Assembly: GCF_009909145.1 (NCBI RefSeq)
Contig: NZ_JAAAPJ010000011.1
Location: 282,281 to 346,280 of the forward strand
Source of the DNA: Corallococcus silvisoli
GTDB taxonomy: Bacteria > Myxococcota > Myxococcia > Myxococcales > Myxococcaceae
Length of the DNA stretch: 64,000 nucleotides
Reading direction: 5' to 3'
Positions 17,446-25,800 of this stretch are shown piece by piece. A program made the translations under genes and the position numbers. The notes below the pieces were generated by a model. It had not been told where the DNA came from and did no database searches. It saw nothing but the letters and a program-made list of their open reading frames with translations. Each line of letters starts with the position of its first letter. Position 1 is the stretch's first letter.

Positions 17446-18588
17446 CTACAGCAGCGAGCAGAGCAACCCGCTGCCCGTGTTCGCCGGGCAGTTCGTGCCC
17501 TGGCAGTACGCCGGCCCCAGGCCGATGGAGAGGATGCCCTGGAGGCTGGGCACCTTCACCTTGCACGTGCCCGTGGTCGCGTTGCCGGACGCGTCCTTCA
17601 CCTCGTACACCATCGTGTAGACGCGACCGTTGCCCAGCAGGCTGGACTCCGCGCGCAGCTCCGCGGACTTGCGGTCCGCGCTCAGCTTGATGTCCTTGCA
17701 CTTGAACAGGTTGAGGCTGAAGAGCGCGTCCTCCGACTCATCCGACTCAACCCGGATGATGGAGCCAGACGCCTGGAGGTCCAGCGTCCCGCCGCAGTTG
17801 TCCACCGGCGCCTGCGCGCAGTCCGCCAGCGTCACCGTCTTGTAGTCCGCGGTCAGCGAGCGCGGGAGCACCAGGTTCTTGCTCGCCCCGGCCACCGGCG
17901 CGGTCGCGTCCACCACCGTCACCGTGGCGGCGCACGTGGCCGTGTCCATCCCGTCCGACAGCGTGAGCGTCACCGGCGTCACACCGGGGGCGTACGGGCC
18001 CGCCGGGCTCTGCTCGCGGCTCAGCGGCTGCGGGAAGAGGTCCGAGTCATAGGAGCCATTGTCGATGGACGCCGGCGCCGCGCACGACGCGCCCGCCACC
18101 ACCGTCACGTTCTTGCAGAGCGCCACCGGCGGCTGGTTCACGACACACCCGCCACCCGCGGCCAGCGTCACCGACGCGATGTTGTTCAGCTCGTCGTCCT
18201 CCGGGAAGAAGTCGAAGGCATCCGCGACCACGAACAGCCGCTGCGTCCCCTCCGGCACCTGCACCACCTTCTCGAAGGGATAGCGCTCCTTGCCCACCAG
18301 CCACGGCACGTCCACCGTCGCCAGCAGCGTGCCGCCCTGCGCCGGGTCCCCCGCGTAGATCCCCGCGACCGACGGGTCGATGCCCGTGGGCGCCTCGTTG
18401 CGGATGGCCCCCGTCACCGTCAACACATCGCCGTCACAGGTGACGCCCAGCTCGGAGACAGACAGGTCCAGGTCCGTCAGCGCCGCCTTGGCCTGACGCG
18501 GGGCCGTGCCCTCATCGTACGACTCGGCGCCACAGGCGCTCAGCAGCAACAGGGATGCAACGAGGGAAAACGGACGGCGCGAGGACAT
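17446..18588 (-). CDS. Lipoprotein with CARDB/HYR-like beta domains
   Basis: 380 residues from the ATG at 18588 (MSSRRPFSLV). The lipobox LLSACG gives a lipid anchor. Residues about 40-150 look like a CARDB-type adhesive domain (VTGAIRNEAPTG..., DDELNNIASVTL). Then VNQPPVALCKNVTVVAGASC and a VTPVTLTLSDGMDTATCAATVTV block are typical of HYR/PKD-like beta-sandwich repeats in surface proteins. Cysteines are paired. It ends in a Cys-containing SGLLCSLL. Probable envelope adhesion or binding protein; ligand unknown. Confidence 0.7.
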   Translation of the reverse strand: MSSRRPFSLVASLLLLSACGAESYDEGTAPRQAKAALTDLDLSVSELGVTCDGDVLTVTGAIRNEAPTGIDPSVAGIYAGDPAQGGTLLATVDVPWLVGKERYPFEKVVQVPEGTQRLFVVADAFDFFPEDDELNNIASVTLAAGGGCVVNQPPVALCKNVTVVAGASCAAPASIDNGSYDSDLFPQPLSREQSPAGPYAPGVTPVTLTLSDGMDTATCAATVTVVDATAPVAGASKNLVLPRSLTADYKTVTLADCAQAPVDNCGGTLDLQASGSIIRVESDESEDALFSLNLFKCKDIKLSADRKSAELRAESSLLGNGRVYTMVYEVKDASGNATTGTCKVKVPSLQGILSIGLGPAYCQGTNCPANTGSGLLCSLL

Positions 18589-18927
18589 AGCTGTCTCCAG
18601 GGTGTGGCAGTGCCAGGTGGAAACGGGACCGGCGCCAGACAATGACAGCCAGGGCCCGTGAACATTGTTTGCCACGAACATATTTTTCTAGCAATACCGG
18701 CAAATCAATTTATCTCCAGGTATATATAGACACCCAGTTGGAGCACAAATGACACCGTGTCTGCCTTTGCGAAAACTTGAGAAACCCCCGCACGCGGTGT
18801 CCGGGGTTGACGGACCTGGAGGCAGGGTCGCCGCCCAGGGGGGCGGGCGGGGGGATGGGCGTCACAGTGGACAGCGCCCGCCCTGATGGGGTTGGTTCGG
18901 CCCGCCCCGCTGTTGAGGGGAGGACCC
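18589..18927. promoter_or_regulatory. AT-rich divergent intergenic region
   Basis: 339 bases between two divergent genes. The segment from about 18660 to 18770 is strikingly AT-rich for this genome (for example TATATATAGAC at 18721-18731 and TATTTTTCTAG at 18680-18690) and is the likely promoter region. I could not assign a sigma class. The GC-rich remainder toward the radical-SAM gene shows nothing else I recognise. Confidence 0.45.
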
Positions 18928-20952
18928 ATGGCCTCTGTCACTCCGCGCTACGCCCACCCGTTCCTACCCGTGACCCGTGCCGACATGCAGGCTCGGGGGT
19001 GGGAGCAGTGCGACATCATCATCGTGAGCGGCGACGCCTACGTGGACCACCCGGCGTTCGGCCCGGTGCTCATCGCCCGCTTCCTGGAGGGACGGGGCTT
19101 CAAGGTGGGCATCATCCCCCAGCCGGACTGGCACTCGGCGGAGCCCTTCAAGGCGCTGGGCAAGCCCCGGCTCTTCTTCGGGGTGGCCGCGGGCAACCTG
19201 GACTCGATGCTCAACCGGCTGACGGCCCAGAAGAAGAACCGCTCGGAGGACCAGTACAGCCCGGGCGGGCGCACCAACTGCCGGCCGGACCGGGCCTCCA
19301 TCGTCTACGCGCAGCGCTGCCGCGAGGCCTTCCCGGAGGCGCCGGTCGTGCTGGGAGGCATCGAGGCCAGCCTGCGCCGCATCGCGCACTTCGACTACTG
19401 GAGCGAGAAGGTGCGCCGCTCCATCCTCTTCGACGCCAAGGCGGACCTGCTGGTGTTCGGCATGGGCGAGCGGCCCATCTGGGAGATCGCCGACCGGCTG
19501 AACCGGGGCGAGCGCATCGAGGACCTGAAGGACATCCGGGGCACCGCGCACCTCATCAACGACGCGGCGATGAAGGCGATTGAAGCGGACCCGGCGAAGC
19601 GCGCGGCGGACCGCGACAAGGTGGTGGTGCTGCCCTCCTACGAGGAGGTGGTGGCGGACACGCGCGCCTTCGCGGTGATGAGCCGGGACTTCCAACTGGA
19701 GACCAACCCCGGCAACGCGCGCGCCATCGCGCAGCGCCACGGCAACCGGGCCATCTACATGAACCCGCCCGCCCGGCCGCTGGAGGATGGCGCGGGACAG
19801 AAGCCCGGCGACACGGCCACGGTGGCGATGGACGAGCTGTACGACCTGAAGCTCAACCGCGTGCCGCACCCGATGTACACCGAGCGCATCCCGGCCTACG
19901 AGACGGTGAAGCACTCGGTGGTCTTGATGCGCGGGTGTTTTGGCGGCTGCACCTTCTGCTCCATCACGGAGCACGAGGGGCGCGTCATCCAGAGCCGCTC
20001 CGCGCAGAGCGTGCTGCGCGAGGTGCGCGAGGTGCGGCGCATGGGGGACTTCCGGGGGACCATCACGGACCTGGGGGGCCCCACGGCGAACATGTACAAG
20101 CTCAAGTGCAAGAGCGAGGACATCGAGAGCCGCTGCCGCAAGCTGTCGTGCGTCCACCCGGGCGTGTGCGAGAACCTCCAGACGGACCACGGCCCGCTCA
20201 TCTCGCTGATGCGCCAGGTGCGCGAGGAGCCGGGCATCAAGCACGTCTTCATCGCGAGCGGCGTGCGGTATGACCTGGCCGAGCGCTCGCCGGAGTACGT
20301 GAAGGAGCTGGCGGCGCACCACGTGGGCGGCCAGCTGTCCGTGGCGCCGGAGCATGTCTCGCCGCGCGTGCTGGAGAAGATGAAGAAGCCCGGCATCGAG
20401 AGCTTCGAGCGCTTCCAGAACATGTTCGCGTGCGCCAGCGAGGACGCGGGCAAGGAGCAGTACGACATCGCCTACTTCATCAGCGGCCACCCCGGCTCCA
20501 CGCTGGAGGACATGGTGATGCTGGCCCAGTGGCTGAAGGAGAAGGGCAAGCGGCCCCGGCAGGTGCAGGACTTCATCCCCACGCCCATGTCGGTGGCGAC
20601 GGCCATGTATTACACGGGGCTGGATCCGCTGAAGATGGAGCCCGTGTACACGGCGAAGGGCCTGCGCGAGAAGCGGCTGCAGAAGGCGCTGCTGCTCTAC
20701 TGGAACCCGGAGCACTGGCCGCTGGCGCGTGAAGCGCTGCGGCTCGCCGGGCGCGAGGACCTCATCGGCCGGGGGCCGAACGCGCTGGTGCCGCCGGAGT
20801 CCGCCGCGGAGGCCGCGCGCCTGCGCCGGACAGCGGGGGGCGACGCCGAGGAGGGGCTGGCGACCAACGCGTGGCCCCGGCCGGTGCAGCCTCGGCCGTC
20901 GGGACCGCGCGGAGGCCGCACGCCGCGTCCGGGCTCGCGCGGACGTGCGTGA
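18928..20952 (+). CDS. YgiQ-family radical SAM protein (UPF0313)
   Basis: 674 residues from the ATG at 18928, behind GAGGGGAGGA. The N-terminal cobalamin-binding-like domain (ARGWEQCDIIIVSGDAYVDHP, GIIPQPDW) precedes the radical SAM core, whose iron-sulfur site is C337-x3-C341-x2-C344 (CFGGCTFC). The ITDLGGPTANMYKLKC and PGSTLEDMVMLA blocks are YgiQ hallmarks. The C-terminal 60 residues are basic and low complexity. The family is conserved in bacteria but its reaction is not established. Monocistronic, with a hairpin after the stop. Confidence 0.9.
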   Translation: MASVTPRYAHPFLPVTRADMQARGWEQCDIIIVSGDAYVDHPAFGPVLIARFLEGRGFKVGIIPQPDWHSAEPFKALGKPRLFFGVAAGNLDSMLNRLTAQKKNRSEDQYSPGGRTNCRPDRASIVYAQRCREAFPEAPVVLGGIEASLRRIAHFDYWSEKVRRSILFDAKADLLVFGMGERPIWEIADRLNRGERIEDLKDIRGTAHLINDAAMKAIEADPAKRAADRDKVVVLPSYEEVVADTRAFAVMSRDFQLETNPGNARAIAQRHGNRAIYMNPPARPLEDGAGQKPGDTATVAMDELYDLKLNRVPHPMYTERIPAYETVKHSVVLMRGCFGGCTFCSITEHEGRVIQSRSAQSVLREVREVRRMGDFRGTITDLGGPTANMYKLKCKSEDIESRCRKLSCVHPGVCENLQTDHGPLISLMRQVREEPGIKHVFIASGVRYDLAERSPEYVKELAAHHVGGQLSVAPEHVSPRVLEKMKKPGIESFERFQNMFACASEDAGKEQYDIAYFISGHPGSTLEDMVMLAQWLKEKGKRPRQVQDFIPTPMSVATAMYYTGLDPLKMEPVYTAKGLREKRLQKALLLYWNPEHWPLAREALRLAGREDLIGRGPNALVPPESAAEAARLRRTAGGDAEEGLATNAWPRPVQPRPSGPRGGRTPRPGSRGRA

Positions 20953-20959
20953 GGCGAGG

Positions 20960-20981
20960 CCCCCGGCTTTCTCTCCGGGGG
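20960..20981 (+). terminator. Hairpin after the YgiQ gene
   Basis: The 7-base arms CCCCCGG (20960-20966) and CCGGGGG (20975-20981) enclose an 8-base loop, 8 bases past the stop codon. No U-run follows, as is usual in this genome. Confidence 0.55.
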
Positions 20982-21044
20982 TGGGCTCGGGTATAGGGTG
21001 CGCCGCCTCTATTTGAGCGGCCACACCGCCGGAGCCAGACACCC

Positions 21045-21542
21045 ATGCCCAGGACTTCCCAGGAGCAGTCGCAGGAGCGCCACGCGTTCCTGCTCGACCT
21101 CTTCCGCAACCAGCCCGACCTGAGCCGCCAGGACGCCCTGGACAGCTTCAAGGACCGCTTCAACGCGACCATCAACCTGCGCACGTTCAACGAGCTGCGC
21201 GAGCAGGCGAAGAAGGAGCTGGCCTCTGGCGCTCACGCGCCGGTCGCCGTCAAGGAGGAGCCGGAGGTGGAGGCCCAGGACGAGCGCTCCGAGGTGATGT
21301 CCGAGGACGTGGGGGCCCTGCTCAAGGCGGCGGCGACGCCGGAGCCGCACACGGGCGCGGCGCCCGCGAAGAAGCCGAAGGCCAAGGGCCCGGGCTCGCG
21401 CAACGTCTTCGTGGACGCGTCGCAGGAGCAGCTCCAGTTCCTGGAGCGCGTGGTGATGCAGCTCCAGGAGGCGGGTGCGGCCAATGTGCGCATCGACCAC
21501 GCCACCGACCGGTGGATGGTGCTCGTGGTGGACTCCAAGTAG
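21045..21542 (+). CDS. Hypothetical protein with charged N terminus and Lys-rich linker
   Basis: 165 residues from the ATG at 21045. The N-terminal 60 residues look helical and resemble a small DNA-binding or transposon-adapter motif (FLLDLFRNQPDLSRQDALDSF..INLRTFNELR), reminiscent of a winged helix. Then there is an acidic and Ala/Lys-rich linker (about 70-125), and a compact C-terminal alpha/beta piece (LEQ-VVMQLQEAG, DRWMVLVVDSK). I do not recognise a named family. Spacing from the YgiQ gene and the hairpin between them suggest independent transcription. Confidence 0.6.
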   Translation: MPRTSQEQSQERHAFLLDLFRNQPDLSRQDALDSFKDRFNATINLRTFNELREQAKKELASGAHAPVAVKEEPEVEAQDERSEVMSEDVGALLKAAATPEPHTGAAPAKKPKAKGPGSRNVFVDASQEQLQFLERVVMQLQEAGAANVRIDHATDRWMVLVVDSK

Positions 21543-21574
21543 TCCCCGCCGTCCGACAGTCCGCGCCTGACCGG

Positions 21575-21608
21575 AAGGTCCGCCTCCCCCACCGGGAGCG
21601 CGGACCTT
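21575..21608 (+). terminator. Long GC-rich hairpin downstream of the 165-aa gene
   Basis: AAGGTCCGC (21575-21583) pairs with GCGGACCTT (21600-21608), and CTCCC (21584-21588) pairs with GGGAG (21594-21598), with one bulged C. The loop is five bases. It lies 33 bases after the stop codon. Confidence 0.7.
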
Positions 21609-21754
21609 GTCGTTCCGGCACGCCGCCCGCGCGGGTTGGACTCACCCCGTCGGGCGTTCATCGCCAGACGCGGGCCTCGCTCCGTCTGTTCGGGAGCACG
21701 AGCCCCGCCGCTTTCGGGCGGGCAATCCGGGCGCGGGCCGGGTGAGATGGGGCC

Positions 21755-22744
21755 ATGACGCGTGCCCCTCCCCTCCTCCTCGCCCTCGCGCTGTCCACGG
21801 GTTGTGCCGGCAGACAGGCCCCCGCTCCCTCCGAGGTGAGGACCTGGACCGCGACGCTGTACCAGGACCACCCGCTGGTCGGGCGCATCTGGGACGTGGC
21901 GGGAGGCCGCTTCGTGGACGAGAGCGCCCTGCGCGCGGCGGTGATCCCCGCGCGGTTCGTGCTCTTGGGGGAGCGGCATGACCAGCCGGACCACCACCGG
22001 CTCCAGGCGGAGTTGGTGCGCGCGAAGACGGACGCGGGACAGCACCCGGCCCTCGCCTTCGAGATGCTGGACGTCACGCAGCAGCCCGCCGTGGACGCGG
22101 CGCTGAGGGAACATCCGGAGGACGTGGCGGGTCTGGCGAAGGCGGTGGACTGGGACCACGGAGGCTGGCCCGCGTTCAGCCTCTACCAGCCCGTGTTCAG
22201 CGCGGGGCTCCAGGCCCACCTGCCCATCATCGCCGCCAACCTCCCCCGCGCGCAGGTGCGCGAGCTGGTGATGAAGGGACCGGAGGCACTCCCCGCCGAC
22301 CTGCGCGCCCGCCTGGAGTTGGATGCCCCCGTTCCGGAAGCGGAGGCGAAGGCCGTCCGTGAGGAGTTGGACCGCTCCCACTGTGGCCAGCTCCCTGCAC
22401 GGATGCTGGAGCCCATGGCGCTAGCGCAGCGAGCGCGCGACGCGATGATGGCCGACCGGCTGCTGGAGACCGTGCCCGCCGACGGCGCGGTGCTCATCAC
22501 CGGCAATGGGCACGTCCGCGAGGACCGGGCCGTCCCCGCCCACCTGGAGCGCCGCGCGAAGGACGTCACGGTGCTGAGCGTCGCGCTGCTGGAGGTGTCA
22601 CCTGAAGCCCTGACGCCTCAGGACTACGCGGCCCTCGCCGGTGCCTCTTCCCTGCCCTACGACTACGTGTGGTTCACCCCCGCGTTGCCAGAAGACGACC
22701 CGTGCAAGGAGTTGCGGCAGCGCAACGCGAAGCCAAAGGAGTAG
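21755..22744 (+). CDS. ChaN-family lipoprotein
   Basis: 329 residues with signal peptide and lipobox (ALSTGC). ChaN-like markers are VLLGERHDQPDHHRLQAELV near 70 (His pair thought to bind heme iron), ALAFEMLDV near 105, and a late ITGNGHVREDRAVPAHL near 250. ChaN proteins are outer-membrane-associated heme/iron-binding lipoproteins related to the TIKI fold. No heme uptake genes lie next to it here, so its physiological ligand is open. Confidence 0.8.
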   Translation: MTRAPPLLLALALSTGCAGRQAPAPSEVRTWTATLYQDHPLVGRIWDVAGGRFVDESALRAAVIPARFVLLGERHDQPDHHRLQAELVRAKTDAGQHPALAFEMLDVTQQPAVDAALREHPEDVAGLAKAVDWDHGGWPAFSLYQPVFSAGLQAHLPIIAANLPRAQVRELVMKGPEALPADLRARLELDAPVPEAEAKAVREELDRSHCGQLPARMLEPMALAQRARDAMMADRLLETVPADGAVLITGNGHVREDRAVPAHLERRAKDVTVLSVALLEVSPEALTPQDYAALAGASSLPYDYVWFTPALPEDDPCKELRQRNAKPKE

Positions 22745-22825
22745 GCCCTCCTCGCGTCGGCCGAAGTGACAGTGTCACCAGGGGCGGCATCCCGGAGCGG
22801 GCCGCGAGCCCCTATGGTGGCGTCC

Positions 22826-25800
22826 ATGCTCTGTCCCGCCTGTACCGAGTTCCGCGCCGCCGACCCGGGCCCCGTGTGCCCGGTGTGCGGTGCCACCCTC
22901 GTGCCCGCCGCTGGCCAGCACCTGGATGACTTCGTGCGGGCCTTGATGCTCCGACAGGTCGAGCGCTGGCACTTCGACGGGCTGCTGGACCCCGCGACCG
23001 CGAACCGCCTGGAGGCGTCCCTCCTCGACATCCCGGAGCGCGCCGTCGCCGAGCCTGAACCGCTCGCGCCCCCTGCCGTGCCAGCCGTGGAGGACTCCCC
23101 GGTCGACCCGGCGGCGCGCGTGGAGGCCTGGGCGGATGGCGTCGCCACGTCGCTGCGTCGCACGGGCGGGTGGCGGCTGGGGTGGCTTGGCACGCTCGCG
23201 CGCTCGCTGGACGAAACCGCGCGGCTGGAGCGTGAGCAGGAGGCGCGGCGGCGAGCGGCGGCGCGGAAGGCCCTCGACGACCGCGACGCCTCCCGTGCTG
23301 ACCAGGAGGCCCAGCGGACCGCTTCGAGAGCGACCTCGGAGGATGACGAGGACTCCTCCAGCGAGGAGGACCTGGGCTCCGCGCTGGGGTCGGGGCAGGC
23401 GATGTTCGCGCGGGGGCACCTGGACTCGCTGGGCGGCAGCGGCCTGGAGGCGGTGATCGCCCTGGATGAAGGCGACAGCGCGCCCCGCGTCAATGAATAC
23501 ATCTGGTGGTTCCTCGGCGCGGTGCTGGTGTTGGGCGGCTCGCTCATGGGGGTCCGCGAGGCGTGGCGGGCGCTCGGAGGCGTGCCCCGGCAGTTGATCG
23601 TCTCGGGCGCGCTGCTGGGCTACCACGCGGCCTTCATCGGACTGGGGACGTTCCTGGCGCGGCGCTCGCTGTCGGCCGGGCGCATCCTCGCGAGCATCGG
23701 GCTCGCGTTGCTGCCCGTGGTGTTCGTCGCGCTGTCCGCGCTGGTGGGGCTGACGCCTCGGGTGGGCGTCCCCGTCGCGCTCGGGGTCGCCGCGGTCGCG
23801 CTGCTTCCGTTGAGGGCCGCGGGGCGGCTGTTGCATGGGACGAGCGCCGTGTCCCTCGCGGTGGCGCTGTTTCCCTCGCTCCTGGCGGGGCTCCTGTTGA
23901 TGCGCGGCGACGACGCGCCCTGGCTTCGCGTGCTGTGCGCGTTCGCGGGCGTGTTCGCGCTGGCGGCCACGGAGTGGCGAGCGCGGGCGGTGGCGCCTGG
24001 CATGGCGACCCTGGTGAACATGGGCGCCGCGCTCTATGGCGCACTCTGGCTCGCGGTCTTCTGCGTGGCGAGCGGGCCTTCGGGGTTCGACGCGCTGGAG
24101 CCGGGCAGCCCCCTGTTCGCGGGCCTCACCCTCTGGGCGGTGGCGCTGGGCGCGGTGGTGGCCGGGGCCGCGTCCTCCTCCGCCGTTCGCGCCGCCTTTC
24201 CACGCGCGGGTCCCGTGTTCGAGACGCTGGCGCACGCGGTGGTCGCCAGTGGCGCGCTCGCGGGGGCACTCGGCGCGCTCTCAGGTGTCCCGGGCGATGA
24301 CCGCTCGGTGGACGTCACTTCCGTCTGCGCGCCCGTGATGGCCGCGCTCGTCTTCTTCATCCTGGAGCCCCGTCGCCGGGCCCTCGTGCACCCGGGCGTC
24401 CTGGCGTCGCTGCTCTCCGGGGCGCTGCTCGCGCGGACGCTGGCTCCCGATGAGCCGGCGTGGGCGTGCTTCGGCGTCGCGGCGGTGGCGGCCGGGCTGA
24501 TGCTGCTGGCGCGAGTGACGTCCGCCAGCGGCCCGCGCATGCGGCTGCTCGCGTGGGGCGTCGTGGTCTCGCTCGCGGCGATGCCCGCCTTCACCGCGCT
24601 GGACTGGCGCTGGGGCGTGGGCAGCCCCTGGCCCAGGGCGCTCGCGGGAGGGCTCATCGCGATCTCGGCCCACCTCGCGGGGGGATGGCGGTGGAGGGGC
24701 CTCCACACCCTGGGCGGCGGCGCCCTGCTCTTCGGCGCGCTCGCGGCCGTCGCGGGGACACCGTCGCTCGCCTCCAGCGCGGCGAGCCTCGCCGTCCTCG
24801 CGCTCGCCGCGGCGCTCTATGGCCTCGGTGGCCGCATGCAGTCCGCGTGGCACGGCGGCACCGACTCGTTCCAGCCCTTGAAGGACCTGTCGCTGGTCAT
24901 CGCCGCGCTCGGGGTGGTGCGGGCCCTGGGCGTCCTGCCCGCGTTGCCAGACATGCTCCTGCCGTTCGCGGGGCCCCATGCCGCGGTGCTCGCCTGCGCG
25001 CCCACCGCGCTGATCACGGCGGTGTTGCTGCTCCGCGTGAGGAGCGACGGAAGCCGGCTCGTGAGTTTCCTCGCGGCCTCTGGACTCATGGTCACGGTGG
25101 CGCAGGTCACGGGCACGGTCTCCGACTTCACCTCGGCGAGGGCCGCCCTCGTGGCCGCGGCCCTGGGGTTGGCCTTCGCGGTCCTCGTGATGGCGCGTGG
25201 CTCCCCCTCCGAGGACGCGCCCAAGGCGCAGGGCCGGCGGTTGCTGGGCATCCTCCCCCTGCCGTTTGGCGCACGGGGCCGGCCTCTCTTCACGGATGGC
25301 TTCGCGGGCGCGGCGCTCGTGCAGGCCGTCTTCGCGACCCTCGTGCTGTTCCAGTGGATCCCCACGCCCGTCGCCGCCGAGCGGCCGGCGTTCCTCCTCG
25401 CCGGAGGACTGCTCACGGCGGGCGCGCTGGTGGCGTTCGTGTCGCGCGGCTTCGTGGCGTTCCGCCTGCGAGGGTCGGTGGGGACGCTCGCCGTGGGTGG
25501 AGGCTTCATCGCGCTCACCGCGATCATCAACCGCGCGGGCCGCCCCCTTCCGCCCGACGTCAGCGCGTGGCGACTGCCCCTCATCGGCGTCGCGCTCTGG
25601 GCCGTGGCGCTGGCGACGCGACGCGCGGGGCCGTGGGTCGGCCGGCTCCTGGAGAACCCCCGGCACGGGCCGCTCTACCACGCGGTGCCCCACCTGGGCG
25701 TGGCCGCGCTCGCCGGGGTCCTCCTGCGCTCCGCCATCCAGGTCGGCCTTCCGGATCCCTCGCGTGCGCTGGGCGTGGTGCCGCCGCTGCTGGCGCTGGG